From Candidatus Neomicrothrix sp. UBA4542 (GTDB lineage: Bacteria > Actinomycetota > Acidimicrobiia > Acidimicrobiales > Poriferisodalaceae): a DNA stretch of 16,242 bases. Positions 1-6,798 of this stretch are shown piece after piece. The notes under the pieces were generated by a model. The model had not been told where the DNA came from and did no database searches. It saw only the letters and a program-made list of their open reading frames with translations. The position numbers and the translations under genes are program-made. Numbering within the stretch: the first letter of the stretch is position 1; every line of letters starts with the position of its first letter. The DNA is taken from positions 1 to 16,242 of the forward strand of contig DGLO01000124.1 of the NCBI GenBank assembly GCA_002388005.1, written 5' to 3'.

Positions 1-237
1 CCCCACTACCGCCTGGTATTCCTCGGACTCATACCAAGCCTTTGCTGCGGCGGTGTCTTCAAACTTCAAGACGATGGTCTGGGGTCCGGGCGGGGTTCCT
101 TCAACGGTTTCCGCGGCAGCGTCGAATACAACCAGTTCAGCGCCAGCAGCCTGGATGGTCGGCCCGGCGCCCTTCTGGTATTCGCGGTACAAATCCAAGT
201 CGTTAACGACGTATTGAGCAACGTAATATGCGGCCAT
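1..237 (-). CDS. DUF1330 family protein (3' end cut by window edge)
   Basis: The first 79 residues of a small protein read from the ATG at 237 down to the left edge with no stop, so the C-terminus lies outside the window. The N-terminus MAAYYVAQYVVNDLDLYREY, the central stretch with GAELVVFD, and the block IVLKFEDTAAAKAWYESEEY are typical of DUF1330, a dimeric alpha+beta ferredoxin-like fold of roughly 95 residues. The biochemical role of the family is unknown. It is cytoplasmic, with no signal peptide or membrane segment. The upstream sequence shows no strong Shine-Dalgarno motif. It follows the hemolysin III gene on the same strand after about 107 bp, too far to call an operon with certainty. 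Family assignment is confident, function is not. Confidence 0.85.
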   Translation of the reverse strand, partial: MAAYYVAQYVVNDLDLYREYQKGAGPTIQAAGAELVVFDAAAETVEGTPPGPQTIVLKFEDTAAAKAWYESEEYQAVVG

Positions 238-344
238 GCGGCCAGTCTGGCACGATCAGCAGCCGGTCGCTCTTCAAGCCACGCGTTGAGGCATCCGAAC
301 CGACCATAAACCCGCGCCGAGATACTCGAACAACAGGACCGGGA

Positions 345-1019
345 CTACTGGGCTTTCGGTAACACGACGAATACGAAAGCTATGTAGTGGAGCGCCGCTG
401 CCGCGACAGTGAGCGAGTGAAATATCTCGTGGAATCCAAACATGCTTGGCCACGGATCGGGTCTTTGAGACGCGAACACAATGGCCCCAGCGGTGTAGAG
501 CAAACCTCCAGCTAAAAAAAGAATGAAGCCCAACACACCAAGTTGCTGCCAGGCATCTTGGACTACAGCTAACAGACACCAACCAACGACCAAATAGGGG
601 CCAGCCACAACCCATTGAGGCGCCTGAGTGAAACGGACACGTAGCAAAGCGCCTATCAGCGCACCACCCCATACCAGCGCCAACACTAACTTCGCTGCCC
701 AAGGCGACAAGACGAAAGCGGCGACTGGGGTATAGGTCGCTGCTATCGCAAAGAAGATTGTGACGTGATCAAACTTCTGCAGTCTCCGGCGACCAACCGG
801 CCCCCAATTCACCCGGTGATATAGAGCTGACACCCCGAATAATGCGACTATCGCGATGGTGTAGAGCCCGGTAACTAGCCGAGGCCAGAGTCCCGGAGCT
901 GAGACCACCACTATTGGGGTAAGCGTGACCGAAGCGATAAAGGCTGTCCGATGTGACACTCCCCGGAACAGGGGCTTGGTTTCAGTATTGGTCAACGGCT
1001 GTCCCCTCGGCCAACCCAA
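345..1019 (-). CDS. trhA: Hemolysin III / PAQR family membrane protein (TrhA-like)
   Basis: A 224-residue polytopic membrane protein with about seven hydrophobic segments, the usual size for bacterial hemolysin III proteins. The PAQR metal-site signature is complete: SALYHR (Ser64, His68), KFDHVTIFF (Asp84, His85) and GFHEIFHSL (His197, His201), which in the family coordinate a metal ion in a ceramidase-like active site near the membrane. The physiological substrate in bacteria is not settled; some homologues affect membrane lipid or energy homeostasis, and cytolysis is not shown for most. The start is a TTG at 1019; GGGAGG lies 6 nt upstream (1031-1026), which supports it. An in-frame TTG ten residues in (Leu9) is possible but lacks such a site. 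The gene diverges from the helicase gene across a region rich in short dyads. Confidence 0.9.
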   Translation of the reverse strand: MGWPRGQPLTNTETKPLFRGVSHRTAFIASVTLTPIVVVSAPGLWPRLVTGLYTIAIVALFGVSALYHRVNWGPVGRRRLQKFDHVTIFFAIAATYTPVAAFVLSPWAAKLVLALVWGGALIGALLRVRFTQAPQWVVAGPYLVVGWCLLAVVQDAWQQLGVLGFILFLAGGLLYTAGAIVFASQRPDPWPSMFGFHEIFHSLTVAAAALHYIAFVFVVLPKAQ

Positions 1020-1242
1020 TCTAGGCCTCCCAGCGTCTCAACTACCAGCGTCGACTGTCCAGCACATTGGTGCTGGAGAAGGAACAGGTTCCGAGGCGGT
1101 CGACAAGGTTTGACATCCGTCACGGTGATCAGTCGTGTTGCGCTTGGAATAGGGGTTAACCCGGTACCCTCAAGAAGTCTGGGAACAGTTGCTCAAGTCA
1201 AGCGACTTGCCGCCCCAACCACCGAGATCAAGGATTCCTTCG
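1020..1242. promoter_or_regulatory. Divergent intergenic region with several short palindromes
   Basis: This region separates the divergent hemolysin III and helicase genes and must hold both promoters. Three dyads are visible: CCAGCAC-ATTG-GTGCTGG at 1059-1076 (7-bp perfect arms), GGAAC-AG-GTTCC at 1081-1092, and GGGTTAACCC at 1153-1162, followed by GGTACC at 1164-1169. A TTGACA hexamer lies at 1110-1115, but no convincing -10 follows at normal spacing. GGAACAGGTTCC resembles a LexA box but has a 2-nt centre instead of the 4-nt centre of the actinobacterial SOS box, so I do not call it one. None of the stems is followed by a T-run, so operators are likelier than terminators. Confidence 0.35.
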
Positions 1243-2697
1243 TTGACTACCTCCTTCGCCGAACTCGGCGTGCCTTCCTCGGTGACGCGCGTCCTTACAA
1301 GTCAAGGAATTAACACTCCCTTTGAGGTTCAACTCGCCACGATTCCAGACGGATTAGCGGGGCGAGACATATGCGGACGGGCCCCGACGGGCTCCGGAAA
1401 GACCATTGCTTTCGGCATTCCTCTCATAGTTCGCACCGCGAGTTCTGACCCCAAGGCCCCGTCGGCTCTGGTACTAGCTCCCACCCGGGAGCTAGCCGAA
1501 CAAATTGCTGACGAACTCCGACCGCTCGCACGAGCCCAACAGTTGTGGGTCCTGGCCGCATATGGAGGCACCAATATCAATCGTCAGATCGAACAACTCA
1601 AAAAGGGAGTCGACGTGCTAGTCGCGTGCCCGGGTCGACTCCATGATCTGCTCGAACGAAAAGCACTGACGCTGGGTTCTGTCCGAAGTGTCGTGATCGA
1701 CGAGGCCGATCGAATGGCTGACATGGGATTTCTCCCCGAAGTTCGACGCATTCTCGACCTCACCCCCTCCGACCGACAGACGCTCCTATTTTCTGCCACC
1801 CTCGACAAGGACGTAGCCGCGCTTACACGTGATTATCAGTCCGATCCGGTTCGTCACGAAGTAGGCGCAAAAGCGCCAGACATTCACCGCCTTAGACATC
1901 ACTTCTGGAATGTCGACAGAGCCCAACGAATCGATGTCGCCGTCAACTTGATTCGACGAGCAGGCAAGACTCTCGTATTTACACGAACACGACACGGAGC
2001 GGATCGAGCCGCGAAACAACTCCGACGAGGCGGGATCGAAGCTGTGGTGATACACGGCGCACGATCTCAAAATCAACGGGATCGGGCGTTATCGCAGTTC
2101 ACTGAAGGCCAAGCACTAGTCCTCGTCGCGACCGATGTTGCTGCCCGAGGCATCCATATCGACGACATCGAATGCGTTCTTCACTTTGACCCTCCCGACG
2201 ATGGCAAGGGCTACGTGCACCGCAGTGGACGAACCGCCCGCGCCGGAGCTACTGGAAGTGTCGTTTGTTTTGTCGACAAGGCTCAGCGAAAGGCAGCCAA
2301 GCACCTCCAACGCCAAGTTGGAATCGAAATCCAACTAACCGAACCCGATATGGCATCGTTCGGAAATGAGCTTCCGATAGCAACCGACACACGAACCATC
2401 AACGAACCGAGCGGGAGACAGCAGCAGCGAGCGCGACAAAGCCCCAACCCGACACGAGGACAAAGCAAGCCCAAAGGCAAAGGTGCCAGAGGAAATCGCA
2501 AGCCCCAGGCTCAAAATGCCAGACAACGAAACGGACAGCAGCGCCAAGGAACAGGTAGCAGCAAAGGTAAACCTCATAAGGGAAAGCCCGCAGCGCGCAA
2601 CAAGTCCAAGGCACACGGAAGTGCGCGGCCACAGAGCCGTTCAAAAAAAAGACAGGGCACCAACCGCAAAAGGGCTGCTACCCAACGACAACGTTGA
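1243..2697 (+). CDS. DEAD-box ATP-dependent RNA helicase
   Basis: Superfamily 2 RNA helicase that would unwind RNA duplexes or remodel RNPs in the cytoplasm (ribosome assembly, mRNA turnover or cold adaptation are typical roles). Counted from the TTG at 1243 (484 residues), all core motifs are present: Q-motif Phe/Gln (F5...Q30), GRAPTGSGKT (45-54), PTRELA (80-85), YGG (107-109), PGR (130-132), DEAD (153-156), SAT (184-186), LVFTRTR (motif IV, 244-250), ATDVAARG (296-303) and HRSGRTARAG (326-335). From about residue 390 a roughly 95-residue low-complexity tail rich in Lys, Arg, Gln and Gly follows, as in RNA-binding tails of RhlE/DeaD-like helicases. I prefer TTG 1243 because AAGGA (1230-1234) lies 8 nt upstream; a longer reading from TTG 1189 adds 18 unconserved-looking residues and has no good ribosome site. 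Exact subfamily is uncertain. Confidence 0.93.
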   Translation: MTTSFAELGVPSSVTRVLTSQGINTPFEVQLATIPDGLAGRDICGRAPTGSGKTIAFGIPLIVRTASSDPKAPSALVLAPTRELAEQIADELRPLARAQQLWVLAAYGGTNINRQIEQLKKGVDVLVACPGRLHDLLERKALTLGSVRSVVIDEADRMADMGFLPEVRRILDLTPSDRQTLLFSATLDKDVAALTRDYQSDPVRHEVGAKAPDIHRLRHHFWNVDRAQRIDVAVNLIRRAGKTLVFTRTRHGADRAAKQLRRGGIEAVVIHGARSQNQRDRALSQFTEGQALVLVATDVAARGIHIDDIECVLHFDPPDDGKGYVHRSGRTARAGATGSVVCFVDKAQRKAAKHLQRQVGIEIQLTEPDMASFGNELPIATDTRTINEPSGRQQQRARQSPNPTRGQSKPKGKGARGNRKPQAQNARQRNGQQRQGTGSSKGKPHKGKPAARNKSKAHGSARPQSRSKKRQGTNRKRAATQRQR

Positions 2698-2769
2698 CGC
2701 CTACGCATAGACGCGGGGTCATTCTTGGAGGCTACGGTTTCCCCTGTTGGTCGGTGACCAGGAGGTCCG

Positions 2770-3549
2770 GTGGACTATCAACAGATCAAAGTTGAGGACC
2801 GGAAAGAAGTTCGGCTTCTGATTCTTTCCCGGCCCGAGAAACTAAATGCCTGGACAGAACGCATGCACGTCGAGTTGGTGCATGCCATCGAAGAGGGCAA
2901 CCTCGAGAAGTCCGTTGGCGCGTTCGTGATGACAGGGGAAGGAAGAGCATTTTGTGCCGGAGCTGACATTGGCGATGTGTTCGCTAAAACATTGGATGAC
3001 GAATCGCAGGGATACGGGGCACTCACCGAGTCAGTGAATTGGGTGGGCCTAGTGCGCGAGTCAAAGCCCATGGTGGCCGCTGTTAACGGCCCGGCGATTG
3101 GTCTCGGGTTAACCATGTTGCTGTCAATGGATTTCATAGTTGCCCAATCTGACGCCAAGCTGTCTGCACGATTTGTAAAGATGGGTGTCGTCCCAGAGTT
3201 AGCTTCATCGCATTACTTAGTGCAGCGCTGCGGCTGGGGCATGGCCTCCGACTTAGCTCTGTCGGGTAGGACCGTTTCCGGCGCCGAAGCCAAGGAAATC
3301 GGACTCGTTGACGAAGTCGTGGTTGACGACGTGGTCGACGCTGCGGTCGAACGGGCCCGTAGCTATGCCGAAAATGCCCCATCATCGCTGCTACTCACCA
3401 AACAATTACTGACCGAGAATGGAAGCGAAACTGACTTGGACCTCGTTCAACGCCGTGAAGGAAAGTCGAACGAGCAAGCTGGGCTAACCCCCGAACATCG
3501 CGAAGCCGTTGACGCCTTTCTAGAGAAACGGGTCCCAAAGTTTCGCTGA
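2770..3549 (+). CDS. Enoyl-CoA hydratase/isomerase (crotonase superfamily, ECI-like)
   Basis: A 259-residue crotonase-fold protein, full length for the family. The oxyanion-hole segments are clear: GRAFCAGADIGDV (58-70) and AAVNGPAIGLGLTML (103-117). The two Glu residues used by classical enoyl-CoA hydratases are replaced: the position of rat Glu144 is Thr115 and that of Glu164 is Phe135. Instead GVVPELASS (139-147) places Glu143 where delta3,delta2-enoyl-CoA isomerases of the ECI2 type carry their catalytic base. I therefore infer an isomerase or related acyl-CoA reaction in beta-oxidation rather than hydration. The start is GTG 2770, 4 nt after a full AGGAGG (2760-2765). It follows the helicase gene by 72 bp and may be in the same transcript, though with no functional link. 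Any link to the distal CoA genes of the window is speculative. Confidence 0.9.
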   Translation: MDYQQIKVEDRKEVRLLILSRPEKLNAWTERMHVELVHAIEEGNLEKSVGAFVMTGEGRAFCAGADIGDVFAKTLDDESQGYGALTESVNWVGLVRESKPMVAAVNGPAIGLGLTMLLSMDFIVAQSDAKLSARFVKMGVVPELASSHYLVQRCGWGMASDLALSGRTVSGAEAKEIGLVDEVVVDDVVDAAVERARSYAENAPSSLLLTKQLLTENGSETDLDLVQRREGKSNEQAGLTPEHREAVDAFLEKRVPKFR

Positions 3550-3578
3550 CACTCGCCACGCCAATAGTTTGTGTAGCG

Positions 3579-3923
3579 GTGAGAAAACGAGTGGACACAA
3601 AAGTGTATTGGTGGCTGGGTCACGTGATTGACCTGATCCATATGCCGATCGTCATCGTGCTGGTTTTTTGGGGGGCGGCACGATTCTCGGGCGAGTTGTA
3701 CGTGTCGATCGTGGTGGTGGCGGTGATTTTGCAGATCGGATTGCTGGGCTGCCCGTTCATGGCACTCACGGGGCGATTGAAACGACTTCATGACCCGTCG
3801 TATGTGAACCACTGGTCATTCACCGTTTGGTTCTACCGAAAATATGGTCCAGTGGCTGGCATCGCCGTGTTCCTCTTCTTCATCGGTATTGGCCTAGCGC
3901 TTCGCGCATTTTTCTTCTCATAG
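3579..3923 (+). CDS. Small integral membrane protein, DUF2784-like
   Basis: A 114-residue protein with three probable transmembrane helices (about residues 15-33, 41-60 and 91-112), placed in the cytoplasmic membrane. Between helices 2 and 3 it carries LGCPFMALTGRLKRLHDPSY, a Cys-Pro segment followed by a basic loop that resembles DUF2784 proteins; this is recognition by eye and could be wrong. No enzymatic motif is visible. The start is a GTG at 3579 with no Shine-Dalgarno motif; a TAGTTT at 3565-3570 lies 8 nt upstream, so a leaderless transcript is conceivable. A second GTG at 3591, four residues in, is an alternative. The gene sits 29 bp after the crotonase gene on the same strand. Its function is unknown. 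Confidence 0.7.
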   Translation: MRKRVDTKVYWWLGHVIDLIHMPIVIVLVFWGAARFSGELYVSIVVVAVILQIGLLGCPFMALTGRLKRLHDPSYVNHWSFTVWFYRKYGPVAGIAVFLFFIGIGLALRAFFFS

Positions 3924-3932
3924 CCCGCTTAC

Positions 3933-4010
3933 TTAACGGCAAATTCATCAGCTGCTACGGCCGTGCGGACCAAGCAATCGGTTAGATCACAAGTGTTACG
4001 AGGCCGTTAA
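3933..4010. repeat. Long-spaced inverted repeat TTAACGGC / GCCGTTAA
   Basis: Perfect 8-bp arms, TTAACGGC at 3933-3940 and GCCGTTAA at 4003-4010, enclose 62 nt in the gap after the membrane protein gene. The interval is about the size of a tRNA, but I find no T-loop GTTCRA motif or cloverleaf, so it is not a tRNA. It could fold as a base stem of an untranslated RNA or be chance. No T-run follows the right arm. Confidence 0.25.
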
Positions 4011-4098
4011 ACAACGTGAACGCGCAGAAAAAGACTGTTGAGAAGAAGAAAGCTGCTGGTAAAAATGATTCTGAACAACAGAAAGGAGAAACAGCAAG

Positions 4099-4266
4099 AT
4101 GCAATACCCACACCACGCAAGTGGTCGGGCTCGGTCGTATCGAAGCAGCTACAGATGCGCCTCATGCCGTACTTCCATTCACTGGGACGGCACCGTCAAG
4201 GCCTATGTCTCTGACGAGCAGTTAACCCGAACCTGCGCAGAGTCGACAGCAGGCCATAGCTGTTAG
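4099..4266 (+). CDS. Small Cys-containing protein, possibly zinc-binding
   Basis: A 55-residue reading frame from ATG 4099 to TAG 4266, preceded by AAGGAG (4083-4088) 10 nt upstream. The protein has a basic, Ser/Arg/Tyr-rich N-terminus, then YRCASCRTSIHWDGTVKAY (Cys20, Cys23), and two further cysteines (Cys46, Cys55) near the C-terminus; a small zinc ribbon is possible. A terminator-like hairpin starts 24 nt after the stop, which fits the end of a short transcript. A Lys-rich frame (4016-4225, GTG start) overlaps in another phase, beginning NAQKKTVEKKKAAGK, and either could be the true gene, or the two could be joined by a frameshift. I do not recognise a family for either. Confidence 0.4.
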   Translation: MQYPHHASGRARSYRSSYRCASCRTSIHWDGTVKAYVSDEQLTRTCAESTAGHSC

Positions 4267-4290
4267 ATCATTACAAATAACCACGGATTT

Positions 4291-4331
4291 AAGAGACTTC
4301 CACGCACAAAGTGGAGGTCTCTTTGGCTTTT
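4291..4331 (+). terminator. Intrinsic terminator hairpin
   Basis: AAGAGACTTCCAC (4291-4303) pairs with GTGGAGGTCTCTT (4311-4323), a 13-bp stem with one G-U wobble and a 7-nt loop GCACAAA, followed by TTGGCTTTT. This is the strongest terminator-like structure in the window. It would end the short transcript containing 4099-4266 and separate it from the ArfB gene. It also shows that the in-frame GTG at 4311, inside the right arm, is not the ArfB start. Confidence 0.7.
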
Positions 4332-4349
4332 CCTAGTCACAATGGTTGT

Positions 4350-4766
4350 ATGGCGATCTCTCAACTCAAGATTAGAGACGACTTCGTTATCGATGGTCGC
4401 GAACTTGAGTGGCGGTTCTCAACTTCGAGCGGTCCAGGCGGTCAGCACGCGAACCGTGCCCAGACTCGAGCTGAAGTTAGCTGGGATATTACGGCCTCAA
4501 AAGCTGGAACCACCGAGCAACGCACCCGCCTAATTGACAGCGTCGGTGAACGCATCACTATTCGTGTAGATGAGCATCGCTCCCAGAAACGCAATAGAGA
4601 TGAAGCGTTGCACCGGTTATCAGCCAAAGTGCGTGAGGGACTGCACGTGCAACGTTCCAGGAAGGGCACCCGACCTAGTCGATCGGCGAAACGGAAACGA
4701 ACTGACGCTAAAACCCAGCGTGGTCGACTCAAGCAACAACGCCAACGTCCCTCTTTAGATGACTGA
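4350..4766 (+). CDS. arfB: Alternative ribosome-rescue factor ArfB (peptidyl-tRNA hydrolase with GGQ motif)
   Basis: A 138-residue class I release-factor-like protein. It hydrolyses peptidyl-tRNA on ribosomes stalled without a stop codon, acting in the ribosomal A site. The catalytic loop SSGPGGQHAN (Gly30-Gly31-Gln32) is present, with the family's following RAQTRAEVSWDI segment, in place of a codon-recognition domain. The last 40 or so residues are Arg/Lys/Gln-rich (from about RSRKGTRPSRSAKRKR onward), as expected for the tail that enters the mRNA channel in ArfB/YaeJ/ICT1. The length of about 140 matches the family. I chose ATG 4350; an earlier in-frame GTG at 4311 lies inside the terminator stem. 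No clear Shine-Dalgarno motif precedes 4350. The gene converges on the ThuA-like gene with 152 bp between their stops. Confidence 0.9.
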   Translation: MAISQLKIRDDFVIDGRELEWRFSTSSGPGGQHANRAQTRAEVSWDITASKAGTTEQRTRLIDSVGERITIRVDEHRSQKRNRDEALHRLSAKVREGLHVQRSRKGTRPSRSAKRKRTDAKTQRGRLKQQRQRPSLDD

Positions 4767-4918
4767 CGTTCCCACTTAGGAAATGGTTAAGTAATTCCTC
4801 TGCCGAATAGAGACAAAGACCAATCCGACTTGGCCGGTGCCTCGTCATTCATCTCAATGACCACCTGAGGTGCGAGCCGGTTCTCTCTGGTTTCTTTAGA
4901 AGGGGAGTCCTGTAACGG

Positions 4919-5680
4919 TTAGGCAGAATGACCCATGGCCCATCGGATGCCCCGACGAAGCAATTCGTGGTACATAGGTTGTTCCCAGGAGCACCGTTCG
5001 ATGACCGGGTAGTAGTCCATGAGTGGTTGCATGTCCCAATGGCCTCGGCAATGTCCGAGGGTGTTGTACAACACCCCGCCGGCACCCAGGGGACGCAAAT
5101 ACTGAACCAGATGTCGTTCTGATTCGCCCCAATCATTCTCCGCGAAACCGGTCGCCTCACCGCTCCAGTTGGTGTGCAGCAGGGGTTGTAACTCCTGTAA
5201 GTCACAGTGCTCCATGAGATAGAGCTCATCGTCGGTTTCGAACTGCTCTATGCCCTCAACAAGCCAGTGATTCGGATCGCTGAGTTCCACTTGGTAGAGG
5301 TGAATCGGTGGATGAGCGACGAACTGACTCCCCAGCAGTTCTGCCCAAATCGGAAAACAGCGTGGAGCCTCAACCCCGTTAGGGCGGGGGAGGTCGAGTG
5401 CTGCGTTCGTTCCGTGAAGCGCCAACCAGCGTCCGCCGCTTTCAACCCAATCACGTAACGTGACTTGAGCGCTTTCGCTAGGTCGAACGTCACAGGTGTA
5501 GCTGATCAAAAACGCGGACTCCGTAATTACGGAGGTGGCTTCGTAGTCTGGTGCAACGGTGACACGAATATGAGGATGTTCGGCGAGCAGGCCAAGTAGC
5601 TCAGCGCGCGCGAAATCAATGTCGTGATATTTGCCTCCGGCGACTAAGTAAGCGTCAACCCGTTCGGCATTCGTAGTCAT
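4919..5680 (-). CDS. ThuA-like (trehalose utilization family) domain protein
   Basis: A 253-residue protein of the ThuA family, a class I glutamine-amidotransferase-like fold found in sugar and polyol metabolism loci; the reaction is not established for most members. Supporting blocks are the N-terminal VDAYLVAGGKYHDIDFAR (8-25), LISYTCDV (58-65), the turn GGRWLALHGTN (82-92), FETDDELYLMEH (147-158) and GGVLYNTLGHCRGHW (201-215), which are characteristic ThuA landmarks. It is cytoplasmic, with no signal peptide. The ATG at 5680 lies 2 bp after the stop of the dehydrogenase gene, so the two are almost certainly cotranscribed and translationally coupled. I infer a shared role in oxidising or processing a sugar-like compound, but the substrate cannot be read from the sequence. 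Confidence 0.85.
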   Translation of the reverse strand: MTTNAERVDAYLVAGGKYHDIDFARAELLGLLAEHPHIRVTVAPDYEATSVITESAFLISYTCDVRPSESAQVTLRDWVESGGRWLALHGTNAALDLPRPNGVEAPRCFPIWAELLGSQFVAHPPIHLYQVELSDPNHWLVEGIEQFETDDELYLMEHCDLQELQPLLHTNWSGEATGFAENDWGESERHLVQYLRPLGAGGVLYNTLGHCRGHWDMQPLMDYYPVIERCSWEQPMYHELLRRGIRWAMGHSA

Positions 5681-5682
5681 CC

Positions 5683-6438
5683 CTAGTAGTTAACCCGTTT
5701 AGTGAAGCCTCCATCAACGGTGAGGTTGGCGCCGTTGACGTGGCTGGCTGCGTCGCTAGCGAGGAAGGCAACAGCATTCGCGACATCCTGAGCGACCCCT
5801 AGTTCGCCTTGGGGGTGGGCTGCTTGGGTGGCCGCGTAAAAGTCTTCCATGTGATCTTTGATCATGTTCCAGTCGCCACCTTCAACAAAGATCGGGCCAG
5901 GTTGGACGACATTGCATCGAATTCCCTTGGATCCGAGCACTTGGGCTTGTCCGAGTGTCCAATTCGTTACGGCTGCTTTCATCGCCGAGTAACTCCCAGA
6001 GCCAGTCGCGAAATGCTCAGCTGTTGCGGTAGTGCCGATACTGATAAGTGAACCGCCCCCTTCCATAAGGTGTTCTTGGGCGGCTTCAACACCCCCAACC
6101 AAAGCCCGCAGATCGACGTTGAAATTATTAACCCAATCGTCTAGCGATCGCTGCGGTTTAGCACTGGTGTTGTGGACGTAGATATCGATACCGCCGAGCG
6201 CTTCCCCTGACGCAGCGATCCACGCTTCAAGACTGCTGAGGTCCCCAGCGTCTACAGGGGACCCGCACACCGTTCCCAGGTTTGAGAGCTCTTGGACAGC
6301 CGTATCGACGCCTTCCTCATCACGTGCACAAATACCGACCGCTGCGCCTTCAGCTAGCAAAGTTTCAGCTATTGCTCGCCCGATGCCCTTAGTCGAACCG
6401 GTCACCAAAGCCTTCTTGCCGGTGAGTCCGAGATCCAT
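5683..6438 (-). CDS. Short-chain dehydrogenase/reductase (SDR family oxidoreductase)
   Basis: A 251-residue classical SDR, NAD(P)-dependent, cytoplasmic. The nucleotide-binding motif TGSTKGIG (13-20), the HNTSA version of the NNAG motif (89-93), Asn107, and the catalytic YSAMK (Tyr150, Lys154) are all present, as is the C-terminal NGANLTVDGGF. The residue aligned with the catalytic Ser is Thr136 or Thr137 (IGTTAT), an uncommon substitution that may retain function. The start at ATG 6438 follows AAGGAG (6450-6445) with 6 nt spacing; a 17-residue upstream extension to 6489 in the same frame is not supported. It is first in a two-gene operon with the ThuA-like gene. The substrate is unknown; family relatives act on alcohols, sugars and acyl carriers. 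Confidence 0.92.
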   Translation of the reverse strand: MDLGLTGKKALVTGSTKGIGRAIAETLLAEGAAVGICARDEEGVDTAVQELSNLGTVCGSPVDAGDLSSLEAWIAASGEALGGIDIYVHNTSAKPQRSLDDWVNNFNVDLRALVGGVEAAQEHLMEGGGSLISIGTTATAEHFATGSGSYSAMKAAVTNWTLGQAQVLGSKGIRCNVVQPGPIFVEGGDWNMIKDHMEDFYAATQAAHPQGELGVAQDVANAVAFLASDAASHVNGANLTVDGGFTKRVNY

Positions 6439-6581
6439 CTCATGCTCCTTGTATCTTCCAGGTACGAATATGCCGTTGAGATACATCATCGCCGACGCGA
6501 GCGGATGAAGGAAATGCTATGCCGTTCCAGTAGATCGAACTCGCGCCTTCTACCGGTGTGGTGAGTGTCCTACCCCACCGC

Positions 6582-6595
6582 TACTTATAACGGTT
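6582..6595 (+). promoter_or_regulatory. Possible -10 element for a near-leaderless transcript
   Basis: TACTTATAAC lies directly before the ATG at 6596, with the TATAAC hexamer at 6586-6591 leaving 4 nt to the start. There is no Shine-Dalgarno motif, so transcription could begin at or next to the start codon. No matching -35 is evident, and the spacing is slightly short. Low confidence. Confidence 0.3.
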
Positions 6596-6766
6596 ATGCG
6601 AATCCCAGGACCTAACGAATTAACTAGTTATGTGCAAGTTGAAATCCTCCGCCGCTCCATCGCCATGGACAAACCAGGTGTTCCGGTAACAGTTTCCCTC
6701 CGGCTCACCCGCGAAGAGGCACTACAGATGCTTGATGGATATTTGAGACATGCCAACGCCGCGTAA
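6596..6766 (+). CDS. Small protein of unknown function (56 aa)
   Basis: A 56-residue reading frame from ATG 6596 to TAA 6766. Its composition is protein-like: it starts MRIPGPNELTSYVQVEIL, followed by a basic Arg-Arg-Ser-Ile-Ala turn, a VPVTVSLRL beta-like strand and an amphipathic helix around REEALQMLDGYLRHA. No membrane segment, cysteines or signal peptide is present. I do not recognise a family. It ends 5 bp before a GTG and 32 bp before the ATG of the methyltransferase gene, so the two are probably cotranscribed. A TATA-like -10 lies immediately upstream. The alternation of strand and helix hints at a small folded domain, perhaps a partner or regulator of the methyltransferase, but this is inference from position only. 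Confidence 0.55.
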   Translation: MRIPGPNELTSYVQVEILRRSIAMDKPGVPVTVSLRLTREEALQMLDGYLRHANAA

Positions 6767-6798
6767 GCGACGTGCCACCGATCTACGCTGGTCCCACC

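Noticed and set aside
274..702. Minus-strand 142-residue frame over the hemolysin III gene
   Set aside because: It is an out-of-phase reading of the hemolysin III gene with Cys/Trp-rich, unstructured composition.
1081..1092. GGAACAGGTTCC as an SOS (LexA) box
   Set aside because: The actinobacterial box has GAAC-N4-GTTC; here the centre is 2 nt.
3933..4010. tRNA gene
   Set aside because: The length fits, but there is no T-loop, anticodon stem or acceptor-stem pattern of a cloverleaf.
4311..4349. GTG 4311 as the ArfB start
   Set aside because: It lies within the right arm of the terminator hairpin, and the 13 added residues do not resemble the family N-terminus.
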